NCBI GenBank assembly: GCA_002495055.1 | Contig: DADR01000039.1 | Coordinates: 6,721 to 35,385, forward strand | Source: Methanoregula sp. UBA247 | Lineage (GTDB): Archaea; Halobacteriota; Methanomicrobia; Methanomicrobiales; Methanospirillaceae | DNA: 28,665 nt | Direction: 5' to 3' | In this document: positions 8,206-17,205 of the stretch, one piece after another | Layout: each line of letters opens with the position of its first letter | Numbering within the stretch: the stretch's first letter is position 1 | The notes under the pieces: model-generated | Seen by the model: the letters and a program-made list of their open reading frames with translations, nothing else | What the model was told of the DNA's origin: nothing | The model's database searches: none | Program-made: the position numbers and the translations under genes

Positions 8206-9180
8206 ATGCGTTATATTGAACTGACTGAACTTGACGAAGAATTGAAAAGAGTTGAGGAAAGGGCAAAGATATCTGATGATGAATTAAGAAAATCCCTCTC
8301 CGAATTCTGCTTAAAAATTGATTATAATATGCCTGGTGATCCATTTTCTGAAGAGTATATCCAGGCTCAGATGGACTTGTACTCACTTGTTTCAGGAAAA
8401 AAATATTCGGTCGAAAATGAATTTAGCGAGTTTATTTTTGAAGAAAGACTTAATAATCCATTTCCTTATTTTACTGAGAGTCCGACAACAGTCGGGGATC
8501 AATTGATGGGGATTGGTTTTTTAATCCGCTCCATGGCTTTACCTCCAAAATCCAATATCATTGAGTTTGGCGCGGGGTGGGGTGAAACAACGTACCATCT
8601 TGGCATGATGGGTTACAATATTACCGTTGTTGATGTCGAAAAAAAATTTTTAGATCTTATCACGACAAAACTAAATAAAAATAATAGAAATGTCGAAGTG
8701 ATCCAGGAGGATATGTTGAAATTTAGGTCTTCATTAAAATATGATGCAGCACTTTTTTATGAATCATTCCACCATTGCAGTAATCCCTTCACATTTTTGG
8801 ATCATTTATACGATATGATCAAAGATACGGGAATTATTTGTTTTGCAGCAGAACCTATTGTGAGGGGTTTTGCAGAATATTTACCCTACTCCTGGGGAAT
8901 TCGATTGGATGGTATGTCGGTATGGTCAATGAGAAAATTTGGATGGCTGGAATTTGGATTTGAACAGTCATTTTTTATTGAAATGCTGAATAGATCTGGT
9001 TTTTCTGTGGATGAATTTGAGAACAATTTGTGTCCATTGAGTCATATTTTCATCGCGAGGAAAATTAAATATAAGATCAATTCTCCACTAAAAAGAAATA
9101 TATTTGCGTCATCTGACACCGTAGATTCAGAAGCATCGATCCTCACGTGTTTCAGGAACAAATTATTCGGTGGAAAATAA
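8206..9180 (+). CDS. SAM-dependent methyltransferase with an N-terminal extension
   Basis: A 324-residue protein. The methyltransferase core starts near residue 115 with motif I IIEFGAGWGETTYHLG. NITVVDVEKKF (strand 2), VEVIQEDM (motif III) and YDAALFYESFHHCSNPF (motif IV) follow. The first 110 residues are charged and helical in character and do not match a domain I recognise. AAGGGA at 8195-8200 lies five bases before the ATG and supports this start. A TATA-like CGTATATTTG at 8171-8180 lies in the preceding gap. It would put transcription start very close to the ribosome binding site, so the true TATA may be further upstream. The substrate is probably a sugar, inferred from context. Confidence 0.8.
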   Translation: MRYIELTELDEELKRVEERAKISDDELRKSLSEFCLKIDYNMPGDPFSEEYIQAQMDLYSLVSGKKYSVENEFSEFIFEERLNNPFPYFTESPTTVGDQLMGIGFLIRSMALPPKSNIIEFGAGWGETTYHLGMMGYNITVVDVEKKFLDLITTKLNKNNRNVEVIQEDMLKFRSSLKYDAALFYESFHHCSNPFTFLDHLYDMIKDTGIICFAAEPIVRGFAEYLPYSWGIRLDGMSVWSMRKFGWLEFGFEQSFFIEMLNRSGFSVDEFENNLCPLSHIFIARKIKYKINSPLKRNIFASSDTVDSEASILTCFRNKLFGGK

Positions 9181-9228
9181 GTATCCTGAGAGTTATTTTT
9201 AAAGGAAATACACATTAAATTTTTTCCT

Positions 9229-10455
9229 TCATTTCATCCGATTGAAACATCTTAAGTATTTCTCCTCAACAATTTCCCAACGATAGTTTTTATCCACAAA
9301 AATTTTACCGTTCTCCCCAAGAATCTTTCTGATATTCTGATTTTTAAGTAAAATTTTCAAACATTCTTTAAATTCCTCATAATTTGAGTACCATAATCCC
9401 CCATTTGATCGAATACACTGGCCTTTCAAAACCTCACTATTCCCATTCACAAGCACGGGTCGATTACAATGCCAGGCTTCAAATAAAACTATCGACAGAC
9501 TTTCAAATTTTGAAGGCATTACGAGCATTTCTGATGCCATAATACAATTGAACTTGTCTTGTTCTGATACAAATCCCAAGGGAAAAATATCCGGATGATC
9601 AGGAACTTTCATCACTGCTTTTCCTAAAAGAACAAGTTTTAATGAACTCGGGTATTTCCTTTTAAAGTGAATAAAAAAATCGAATAATTCTTTACAACCC
9701 TTCGATTCATCGATTCGACCCACATATACAATAAAATTCTTCAATCCATATTGTCTCTCAAATGCAGTTGGGTCAATAGTATCGGGAATATCTATACCCG
9801 TTCCAATAATATCCTGGGAAATATTCTCTGTTTTAAATTTTAAATTAACAAAATTTTTTTCTTCTTCGGTGTTATAAAGAATTGCTTGTGGTAATTTAAA
9901 AAGACCGTTAAATATTGATAAATAAATGGGGGGCTCGTCATGAGCGGTTGGCACTAGAATTGCCTTATTTGAAACAAGGGGAAAACCAAAAAATGTTGTA
10001 CAATATAGATATGTAAAAAAGACGAACAAATCATAGTTGTTTTTGTTTTCTTTAATGTAATTCAAAAGGTCTGATGAGTAAGGGCCCTGTAATTTCATCC
10101 ATTCAATTTCATCATCCCGGGTATGATCATGCATGAAAATAAATTCAGAAAAAGAATTAAATTTTTTAATATCCCGTGGCGAATCTACAGAAAACCTACG
10201 AATTGTAACATTATTCAGTATGGAGGTTCCACGGGGATATTCATTTTTCCAGGATATGTAATCGATCGCACAGGTAGTAATAATTTCAATACTAATTTTT
10301 TTTGAAAGATGTTCTGCAACGATTCTGCACAATAATTCTGCGCCACCATTTACTTCCAGACCGTATCTTTGGACAACAAATGCAATTTTCATTGGATTAA
10401 CCAGATTTTCATGGTTTGATTTTCCCGTTTCTTTTCCAGATGTATTAAAGCCCAT
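9229..10455 (-). CDS. GT4-family glycosyltransferase
   Basis: A 408-residue GT-B glycosyltransferase. MKIAFVVQRYG, the usual first strand, begins only at residue 22, so the ATG at 10392 (387 residues) is an alternative start. Neither start has a strong ribosome binding site. NGGAELLCRIVAEHL is the acceptor-side glycine loop. NFIVYVGRIDESKG opens the C-terminal domain. The E-x7-E motif is E318-SLSIVLF-E326. The gene is AT-rich (17 G+C in the 60 bases from 10021) and is last in the long minus-strand block. Its 3' end faces the methyltransferase of 8206-9180 across 48 bases. Sugar specificity is unknown. Confidence 0.87.
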   Translation of the reverse strand: MGFNTSGKETGKSNHENLVNPMKIAFVVQRYGLEVNGGAELLCRIVAEHLSKKISIEIITTCAIDYISWKNEYPRGTSILNNVTIRRFSVDSPRDIKKFNSFSEFIFMHDHTRDDEIEWMKLQGPYSSDLLNYIKENKNNYDLFVFFTYLYCTTFFGFPLVSNKAILVPTAHDEPPIYLSIFNGLFKLPQAILYNTEEEKNFVNLKFKTENISQDIIGTGIDIPDTIDPTAFERQYGLKNFIVYVGRIDESKGCKELFDFFIHFKRKYPSSLKLVLLGKAVMKVPDHPDIFPLGFVSEQDKFNCIMASEMLVMPSKFESLSIVLFEAWHCNRPVLVNGNSEVLKGQCIRSNGGLWYSNYEEFKECLKILLKNQNIRKILGENGKIFVDKNYRWEIVEEKYLRCFNRMK

Positions 10456-10522
10456 TTTTACGTATCCATGATTTTGTTATCGCAGATTCAATGCTCCATT
10501 GAATTCCTGAAATCATGCATTA

Positions 10523-11587
10523 TCAAGACTTGACTGCATCGATTAAATTGTAAATGATACGGTGAAATTTTTTCTTATTGTTTTCAAACATAAATTCATG
10601 ATATCTTTTTTTTTGCTGTTCGATTATTTTCTTTTTAAAGTTGTTATCTTTAGTGATTATATTTATCAATTCAGCAATTTCACCAAACTTTTTTTGCTTA
10701 ATAAGTATTCCTGAATTTCCAAGTGTATGGGGTACAGCTGTAGAATTATATGCAATAATCGGAATATCGAAAAACATACTTTCAACCAAGGGAACACAGA
10801 ACCCTTCATGCTCACTCATACAAAGAAAAACATCAGCAATTTTGTAATAACTGATTAAATCTTTGAAAGGAACAGATCCCGTAAAAAGAACATCCGAAAT
10901 GTGTAATTTTTCGACGATACCACGAAGTTGTTCGATATATCGTTCACAACCATTATATCCCCCGACGAGAATAAGTCTTGATTTTGGATTGATTGATTTA
11001 TAGTAATAAAAAACCTTGAGTAAATCCTCCTGCTTTTTATTAGGTGATATCCTCCCGACAAATAGAATATTTACGTAATCATCCGTGAATTTCCTGACTA
11101 ATGATGTATTGAATCGGTCATACGTATCAAAATCAATTAATATCGGCAGAACAGCGGTCCGAGAGAATCCCATGGTTTCAAGTTCCTGTCGATTATACTC
11201 GGAATCCCCGATTGCCAGTTCAACAGAGGGAACTAATGACGATAGGGAATCCCTTCCCTCCTTTAATACTTTATATAATCCCTCATTGATTCCGATAAAA
11301 AATTCTGCGGGAGTAAGATTATGATAAATTATAATTTTACGATCAGGTAATTTTTTAAAAAATTCTGTAATATCAGACCCAATTGCATAATGATAAATGA
11401 GGATATTTTCTTTTCGAGAATATTTATTATACGTATTATAATCAAGCGCTGGGGTATTGGGATGCCAGTTATCAGCAAAAATATGAGAGGTATATCCCCA
11501 TTCCTGAAAAAGTGCCTGCATTAACCGGACTTCATTGCCGATTGCATCAGCAGGGCTTAATGTGGGGAGTATCTGGTGAATTTGCAT
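10523..11587 (-). CDS. GT4-family glycosyltransferase
   Basis: A 354-residue GT-B glycosyltransferase. It starts MQIHQILPTLSPADAIGNE, with the acceptor loop in the form DAIGNEV. NILFVGRISPNKKQEDLL opens the donor-binding domain. The E-x7-E motif is E261-GFCVPLV-E269 in EHEGFCVPLVESM. The form of the N-terminus with SPADAIGN resembles GT4 enzymes found in rhamnan and O-antigen loci, but this is a recollection of pattern and not a search result. It lies 67 bases upstream of the next GT4, and probably shares a transcript with it. Very AT-rich. Confidence 0.87.
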   Translation of the reverse strand: MQIHQILPTLSPADAIGNEVRLMQALFQEWGYTSHIFADNWHPNTPALDYNTYNKYSRKENILIYHYAIGSDITEFFKKLPDRKIIIYHNLTPAEFFIGINEGLYKVLKEGRDSLSSLVPSVELAIGDSEYNRQELETMGFSRTAVLPILIDFDTYDRFNTSLVRKFTDDYVNILFVGRISPNKKQEDLLKVFYYYKSINPKSRLILVGGYNGCERYIEQLRGIVEKLHISDVLFTGSVPFKDLISYYKIADVFLCMSEHEGFCVPLVESMFFDIPIIAYNSTAVPHTLGNSGILIKQKKFGEIAELINIITKDNNFKKKIIEQQKKRYHEFMFENNKKKFHRIIYNLIDAVKS

Positions 11588-11633
11588 GGATAATCAGTCA
11601 TATTGTGGATTCTAATTTTTCAACAATTTTTTC

Positions 11634-11650
11634 TTATTATTATTATTATT
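11634..11650. repeat. (TTA)5 microsatellite
   Basis: Five TTA units plus TT lie in the 85-base gap between the GT4 and the coiled-coil methyltransferase. Read on the minus strand it is an AAT repeat 50-65 bases upstream of the GT4 start. It could alter promoter or leader spacing, though there is no direct sign of that. Confidence 0.7.
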
Positions 11651-11672
11651 CCCTACATAATGTCTTTAGATT

Positions 11673-13055
11673 TCACTTTTTACCGATAACTGCATAGTCC
11701 TGAGCTCCGAACAATACCGTATTCAGTATCTCAACATTATGATTGTACACATCAACGTTCTTCTCTTCAGAAAGATTCATTTCTGCAGTCTCCTCAATCT
11801 TTTTCAATTTTCCCTCCCCGGATACTGGTGAAAAAAACCTTTTCTCACTCTCACGGAATCCTGCAGCACTGATGAGGAACTGAAGTGTTTCAGGATGAAC
11901 TGGTCTCTTATGTGTCATATCAATATAGAAATTAACAAAAGAAACAAACGATAACGGGTTCACTGTTTCAACCACAATATAATATCCGAATTTTAGCTTA
12001 TTTTGACAGAGTGCAAGCAACCTGATAAGGTAATCGGGTTCCATGTGTTCCACGACTTGATCAATAAATATCCCGTCAAGGCTCTTGTCTTCCAGTTTTT
12101 CAAGATACATTATTGCATCTGACTGGTCAACATCTAACTGGCGGGATCGACAGTATGCCACCATATCAGGATCACTGTCCACACCGAAACCACCAATACC
12201 ATGATCCTTAAGGATCTCAAGGAATTCACCTCTGCCACAGCCGATATCAAGTACGCTGGAACATTTTTCAAAGTACGGGAGGAATGCCAGTTGTCGTTGT
12301 TTGATATCTTTTCGTGAACCCCTGAATCTCTCCTCGAAAAGGAAATAGTTCGTATCCTCTTTTTTTATGGATGCTGAAAGAGCACCTTTTTGTGCCAGTC
12401 CTTTTTGAACACGTTCTTCAAGAAGTTGTGCCAGCCAAGCTTTCTTTTCAATATCAATATTAATTGCATTTACCGCATTTAGAACATCTTCATGGATTTT
12501 ATTTTCAAGTTCGCAAGTGGTATTTTTAATGTCATTGGTTGTTATTTCAAGTTTCTGGATTCGATTTTCAAATTCACCGGCCGTTTTTTCAAGTTTGGTA
12601 TTTATTGTTGATATTGCACCTTCTCGTGTCTTCACAGCTTCGGAAATCTTTTCATTGATTTCTTTTTCCCTTTGTGCAAGACAATTTAGGATACGCTTTG
12701 AGTTTTGGTTGAAACGGGTCTGTTTATAGGCAATCGGATCGACATAGCGCCGGACTTCGCCATTAACCAGTTGCCGCCCTTTAATGAGAAACTTCCCAAT
12801 ATAGGCATGGTGTGAGCTGATAGAGTAACTATTATTTTGTATGTCCCAATTGGCACTTATATATGAAAGATCACGTTGAAAAGTATTGTCAGATTCAACC
12901 GCTTGGCAATTATTTGAAGCGGATCCAATTATCGTATCCGGATCCTGGGGCAGTTCACCATCAGCATGCCGTTTCCGTATATTCTCCCGAATCTTATCCA
13001 TGATCTCTACGGCATTGATCTCATCATCGCGGATTTCTATGATATTGTCATCCAT
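11673..13055 (-). CDS. coiled-coil SAM-dependent methyltransferase, possible glycan-capping enzyme
   Basis: About 460 residues in three parts. An N-terminal region rich in charged residues is followed by a predicted coiled coil (about residues 113-223, heptad-like with many Glu, Lys, Ile and Asn). The methyltransferase domain then begins at NYFLFEERFRGSR near 236. Motif I is VLDIGCGRGEFLEIL near 268-282, followed by GFGVDSDPDMVAYC, FIDQVVEHMEPD and THKRPVHPETLQFL. This type is common in bacterial polysaccharide loci. WbdD of E. coli O8/O9a also pairs a methyltransferase with a coiled coil that sets chain length, but with the coiled coil C-terminal. AGGAG at 13062-13066 abuts an ATG at 13061 but lies six bases from the ATG at 13055, so the latter is the better start. 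It sits in the Wzm/Wzt block. Confidence 0.82.
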   Translation of the reverse strand: MDDNIIEIRDDEINAVEIMDKIRENIRKRHADGELPQDPDTIIGSASNNCQAVESDNTFQRDLSYISANWDIQNNSYSISSHHAYIGKFLIKGRQLVNGEVRRYVDPIAYKQTRFNQNSKRILNCLAQREKEINEKISEAVKTREGAISTINTKLEKTAGEFENRIQKLEITTNDIKNTTCELENKIHEDVLNAVNAINIDIEKKAWLAQLLEERVQKGLAQKGALSASIKKEDTNYFLFEERFRGSRKDIKQRQLAFLPYFEKCSSVLDIGCGRGEFLEILKDHGIGGFGVDSDPDMVAYCRSRQLDVDQSDAIMYLEKLEDKSLDGIFIDQVVEHMEPDYLIRLLALCQNKLKFGYYIVVETVNPLSFVSFVNFYIDMTHKRPVHPETLQFLISAAGFRESEKRFFSPVSGEGKLKKIEETAEMNLSEEKNVDVYNHNVEILNTVLFGAQDYAVIGKK

Positions 13056-13158
13056 ATACATCTCCTAATAAAATTTTGAATCCCTCCAATTACGGAGAAC
13101 GATTCCCTTACCCGATATTTCTTAATAACGATTGGATTGTCTTGGTTCTAACACCTAG

Positions 13159-14976
13159 CTATTCAGTCCATATTTTATTTATTGCTACTCCTAATGTACG
13201 TAGATCACCATTATTGATTTCAGTGTTTGGAACCCATGTTGGCGATATAGTGATCTCAATTTTAATGAATTTTTTCAGATATGAATTGGGTTTGAGAGGA
13301 ACTGAAACAATTCCAAGATTATTTCTATCTATCGTTTTTCTGTGTTTTTCATTATCTATTGAGATCATAAGCATTTGACTTCCATGGGGTTTTGAAGAGA
13401 GCACCTTCAAGCATAATATTTTATCTGTTTTTCTTGGATGAAGATAAAGAACGGCAGATCCTTTTGTCCATCTTACAGCGGGTGGCCAATATTCGCAAAA
13501 ATACCACCCTTCACCAAGGTAATAATCATCTGTTGTTCCCATTTCAATGTATGAATTAAAAGGATCGGGAAAATGGGATAGATCAAATGGAATATAATCT
13601 CTATGTTCAGCAGGAGACCGTGGTAAGTAGTGATATCTTAAATAATGAATGAATGGATATGACCATTTCTTCTGGAATTTTATAACCTCGTATGCTGCCT
13701 GATTGCATAAGGTTTCAATCTCTCCAGATGAAAATTCATTGTTTGGAATAATGTATTTCCCAATCTTTAAATCCAGCATGGCGGAGGAAGAGATCTGATG
13801 ATTTTCCTCCAATATTTCATATAGAGGACTTCCTGGATATGGCATAGTGACGGCAAAACCAAAATAATCTGGATCAATTTTCTTAGCAAAGTGAATTGTA
13901 TTTTGTATGGATGAATGGGTCTCATTGAGATTTCCAATCATAAATGAAGCATAGGTCCTGATACCTGCTCGTTTTGTAAGATAAAATGCCCGCTGTAGTT
14001 CATCAAGGCTGATGTTTTTATTAATGGATTTGAGCACCATTGAGTCGCCACTTTCAACACCATAAAAGATCATCCAGAATCCGGCATGTTTCAGGAGATT
14101 GAGAAGTTCTGGTGAAACAAGGTTGTTATTTGCTCGAAATGGTGCTTTAAATACACAATTTTTGTTTAATCCTCTTGAAATAATCCCATTACAGATTTTT
14201 TCCACCCAGGCACGATTGAGATTAAAAGTATCATCCTGAAAAAAAATTTCATGGACATGAAATGTTGTCTGAAGCCATTCAATTTCTTTTAGAATATATT
14301 CTGGACTGTGAAAACGAACTTTCTTCCCCCAAATTGGATTACTGCAAAATTGGCAACCAAAGGGGCAACCTCGTGAAGCCATTATATGAACTGTGGGGCG
14401 TGATTGAACCGGATAAGGTCCGGGATATTTTGAAATTGGTGAAACCAAATCAAATGCGGGGAATGGCAGACTATCCAGATTTTCGATAAATTTTCTAGGC
14501 CGTGTTGTACGAATCATCCCACTATCCTGATAACAAATGCCATCTACAGAATCCAGGGATCCCTGGTTTTCTATTGTTCTTAGAAGTTCCAAAAAAGTTT
14601 GTTCTCCTTCACCAATAACGACAATATCGATATGTGGGCATTGCTTCAAAATCTCCGCTTTCAACGCAGAAGGATGTACTCCTCCCACAACAATGACAAC
14701 TTCGGGGAATTTTATCTTAATAAGTTCTGACAGGGAAAAAACAGTTTTACATTGCAAGGTTGTCATTGTAATCCCAACAATTGTCGGCTGATATTGTCGG
14801 ATATAATTTTCAATGTCCTGAAACGAATGGTTATTAATATCCGCATCTATTACGTCTATATCATACCGGTTGGTTCTGAGAAAAGCTGCAATGGATAATA
14901 TGCCAAGTGGAGGATATACTGTCAATAATCCTCCCTCAGGTCTCAAATTAGGATTAATAAATAAAATTTTGGACAT
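13159..14976 (-). CDS. B12-binding-domain radical SAM protein with an extra C-terminal domain
   Basis: A 605-residue protein. Residues about 1-135 form a cobalamin-binding-like Rossmann domain (YPPLGILSIAAFL, VVIVVGGVHPSA, VVIGEGEQTF). No clear DxHxxG cobalt-ligand motif is seen, as in many members. The radical SAM core carries CPFGCQFC (Cys204, 208, 211), which binds the 4Fe-4S cluster, with FFQDDTFN and FYGVESGD further on. After about residue 480 there is a separate domain of about 120 residues with GEGWYFCEYWPPAVRW, probably a beta sandwich; it is not part of the usual enzyme. Enzymes of this class methylate unactivated carbons or do other radical chemistry. In this setting a glycan or its lipid carrier is a possible substrate. 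ATG 14976 is preceded by AGGTT at good distance; TTG 14982 is less likely. Confidence 0.85.
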   Translation of the reverse strand: MSKILFINPNLRPEGGLLTVYPPLGILSIAAFLRTNRYDIDVIDADINNHSFQDIENYIRQYQPTIVGITMTTLQCKTVFSLSELIKIKFPEVVIVVGGVHPSALKAEILKQCPHIDIVVIGEGEQTFLELLRTIENQGSLDSVDGICYQDSGMIRTTRPRKFIENLDSLPFPAFDLVSPISKYPGPYPVQSRPTVHIMASRGCPFGCQFCSNPIWGKKVRFHSPEYILKEIEWLQTTFHVHEIFFQDDTFNLNRAWVEKICNGIISRGLNKNCVFKAPFRANNNLVSPELLNLLKHAGFWMIFYGVESGDSMVLKSINKNISLDELQRAFYLTKRAGIRTYASFMIGNLNETHSSIQNTIHFAKKIDPDYFGFAVTMPYPGSPLYEILEENHQISSSAMLDLKIGKYIIPNNEFSSGEIETLCNQAAYEVIKFQKKWSYPFIHYLRYHYLPRSPAEHRDYIPFDLSHFPDPFNSYIEMGTTDDYYLGEGWYFCEYWPPAVRWTKGSAVLYLHPRKTDKILCLKVLSSKPHGSQMLMISIDNEKHRKTIDRNNLGIVSVPLKPNSYLKKFIKIEITISPTWVPNTEINNGDLRTLGVAINKIWTE

Positions 14977-15047
14977 CAGCAATTCAACCTGAAAACTTTT
15001 AATACGTTATAATTTCAGTTTTAGATGTAATTATATACGAGGAATTG

Positions 15048-16301
15048 TTATACGTCATCAGTAAAAAAATAATTTGTATGAACCCTCGGTTTGATATTGA
15101 AAATGCCAGAATAATTGATTGCGTTTGAATTGGGCAATATTTTTACGAGACCCAAATCGTGAACCAGAAGAGGATATTCTTTAAAGGATCCTCTGTCGAA
15201 TCCTTTATTTGCAACTCCCAGAGAAAATGAATAGGCACCGGGTGATAATGGAAAATCCATTGCCCATTCAATTTTGGCAATCTGACCTTTTGATAATTTT
15301 TCTGTTTTAATTTTCATGCAGTATGTATTTGTTTCAAAAACCGATAGCCCGAGATTATTCCGAATCATTAATCCAAAGTGTGGTTCATCCAGATCTTTTA
15401 AGGATTTGACTTCATAGACAATCTTAATGGTTTTTTCACTCTCAATAAACGAAATTTCCCTATTATTTTCATCAAAAATTCTAAATGAAACCAGTTCTAC
15501 TTCACCAGTAGAGATTCCTGAATTATTCACTTTTTTCTCTTTCTCAATTTTCTTAATTTGAACCGGAACATCCCCCTGGTGCATCTTCTTTAAAATCATA
15601 TGCTGGTAAAAATCCACAACATCCTTGGGCTCTCCAGAATCGATCATATGTCCCTTGTCCAACATAATCGCTGAGTCACACAGCGTTTTGACTGCACCCA
15701 TATCATGAGAAACAAATATAATCGATCCTCCCCCCGCCCGGAACTCTTGGATCTTTCGGATGCACTTCTGCTGGAAATATGCATCCCCGACGGACAACGC
15801 CTCGTCAACCAGGAAACATGTCGGGTCCGCATGGATCGCAATGGAGAACGCAAGCCGCATCGTCATACCGGAAGAATAGGTTTTAATGGGTTCATGTATG
15901 AATTCCCCCAGCTCGGAAAAATCGATGATTGTCTGTTTCTTTCGTTCGATCTCATCCCGGCTCATACCGATAAGCGTCCCGTTCATGTAAATATTCTCAA
16001 GACCCGTCATCTCTGCGTTGAAACCGGTCCCGAGCTCAAGCAGTCCCGTTACTTTACCGTCAATCTGAATTGAGCCGCTGTCCGGGATCATAATACCTGA
16101 GAGAATTTTTAACAGTGTGGATTTCCCGGCACCGTTCTGCCCGATAATCCCGAGAGTCTGGCCGGCCCCGACTTCAAATGAGATGTTGTCAAGCGCAACG
16201 AAATCCTTGTGGTATTGTTTCCGGATGATGATCTCTTTGAGCCGGTCTGCAGGGGAACGGTAGAGCTTGAATTTTTTTGAGATCCCGTTGATTTTTATCA
16301 T
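15048..16301 (-). CDS. wzt: ABC transporter ATPase for polysaccharide export (Wzt-like) with C-terminal cargo domain
   Basis: A 417-residue ATPase that should pair with the permease just upstream to move a lipid-linked polysaccharide outward. Walker A is GQNGAGKST (54-62), the ABC signature is YSSGMTMRL (142-150), Walker B is CFLVDEAL with Asp166-Glu167, and the switch histidine is His199. TGLLELGTGFNAEMTG near 85-100 is typical of the O-antigen/teichoic-acid subfamily. Residues from about 265 form a Wzt-C-like beta-sandwich domain, which in bacteria binds the capped end of the chain. AAGGTGA at 16308-16314 lies six bases before the ATG, a strong ribosome binding site. Sampled lines of the ATPase half give 122 G+C in 240 bases, and those of the C-terminal half 73 in 240, so the gene looks mosaic. 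Confidence 0.92.
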   Translation of the reverse strand: MIKINGISKKFKLYRSPADRLKEIIIRKQYHKDFVALDNISFEVGAGQTLGIIGQNGAGKSTLLKILSGIMIPDSGSIQIDGKVTGLLELGTGFNAEMTGLENIYMNGTLIGMSRDEIERKKQTIIDFSELGEFIHEPIKTYSSGMTMRLAFSIAIHADPTCFLVDEALSVGDAYFQQKCIRKIQEFRAGGGSIIFVSHDMGAVKTLCDSAIMLDKGHMIDSGEPKDVVDFYQHMILKKMHQGDVPVQIKKIEKEKKVNNSGISTGEVELVSFRIFDENNREISFIESEKTIKIVYEVKSLKDLDEPHFGLMIRNNLGLSVFETNTYCMKIKTEKLSKGQIAKIEWAMDFPLSPGAYSFSLGVANKGFDRGSFKEYPLLVHDLGLVKILPNSNAINYSGIFNIKPRVHTNYFFTDDV

Positions 16302-16383
16302 AATGATTCACCTTGTGGGGGTCTGTTCTGTCATTAAAAACTTTTTCCGTAGTCCGTTCTCTTAATTCTCTTTGAATATTGTA

Positions 16384-17151
16384 TCATATGAAGTCCCGGA
16401 TATCCTTTTCCAGTTTTTTAAAGATCCCATAATCCAAAATAATCAGAATACAACTCATAATCAAAACGAGCGAGAGGTAGATGAAAGAGGGCATCTTCTG
16501 TAAAATAAAAATGTCATGGTATGCGGAAATAAATGCGAGTGCCGGGTTCCAGAAAAGAATCTGTTGGGCCAGAGATGGAAGAATCTCAAAGACATACACA
16601 ATGGGTGTGAACCAGAACCAGATCTGAAAGCCGATAGTGACGACTTCACGGAGGTCTTTGAGAAAGACCACGATCATCGCGAGAAAAAAACCAAGAGCGT
16701 AAGCGAAGATCTGCTGGATGAGATAAATTACGGGAATAAATAAAAGATACGGTGAGAAAGTGTAACCAGTAATCAGAAGGATACCAAGAAACACAATGAG
16801 GGTTACAACAAAGGTAATTGTTTCAGATAATACAATGAAGAGGGGAAGGGTCGGGAGTTCGAGATGAATCTTTGAAATGATATTTTTTTTATCAAGATAT
16901 ACCGTTGAAGATCGTGTGACAGTATTTGCAAATGCCGTCCAAGGAACAAGCCCTGAAATGAGGTAGATCCCATAGCCCCACATCGATGACATTCCCGGAA
17001 GCCGTGCTCCCATGAGATTGCCAAAGATAATCATATAGATAAGGATATTGATAAGCGGATAAATGAACGACCAGACAAAACCAAGCGCGGACCCTGAATA
17101 ACGCTCGGTAAAATCCCTTTTTGCAAGATCGATTATAAGATTAAAATTCAA
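16384..17151 (-). CDS. wzm: ABC-2 type polysaccharide export permease (Wzm-like)
   Basis: A 255-residue membrane protein with about six hydrophobic helices, the usual size of Wzm/TagG permeases. It starts with LAKRDFTERYSGSALGFVW, and this amphipathic segment before the first helix is typical of the family. WFWFTPIVYVFEILP and LFWNPALAFISAYHDI in the C-terminal half are family hallmarks. It would form the membrane channel for a lipid-linked glycan with the ATPase 82 bases downstream. The start codon is TTG at 17151, supported by AAGGGGA ending five bases upstream; no ATG is available before the first conserved segment. TATA boxes lie in the palindrome about 60 bases upstream. Confidence 0.92.
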   Translation of the reverse strand: MNFNLIIDLAKRDFTERYSGSALGFVWSFIYPLINILIYMIIFGNLMGARLPGMSSMWGYGIYLISGLVPWTAFANTVTRSSTVYLDKKNIISKIHLELPTLPLFIVLSETITFVVTLIVFLGILLITGYTFSPYLLFIPVIYLIQQIFAYALGFFLAMIVVFLKDLREVVTIGFQIWFWFTPIVYVFEILPSLAQQILFWNPALAFISAYHDIFILQKMPSFIYLSLVLIMSCILIILDYGIFKKLEKDIRDFI

Positions 17152-17205
17152 GACTGTCCCCTTCTGAAATTGTAGACATTACAATATTTTTCGTAGTAAT
17201 GAACG

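Noticed and set aside
10456..10522. 23-codon minus-strand ORF overlapping the start of the GT4
   Set aside because: Too short, no ribosome binding site, no sign of conservation that I can judge.
13076..13378. 100-codon plus-strand frame near the methyltransferase-radical SAM gap
   Set aside because: Mostly antisense to the C-terminal domain of the radical SAM protein; only the first 80 bases are intergenic and there is no ribosome binding site.
15705..16073. 122-codon open frame on the plus strand
   Set aside because: Antisense to the Wzt ATPase domain, whose ABC signature and Walker B lie here; no family features in the plus-strand frame.
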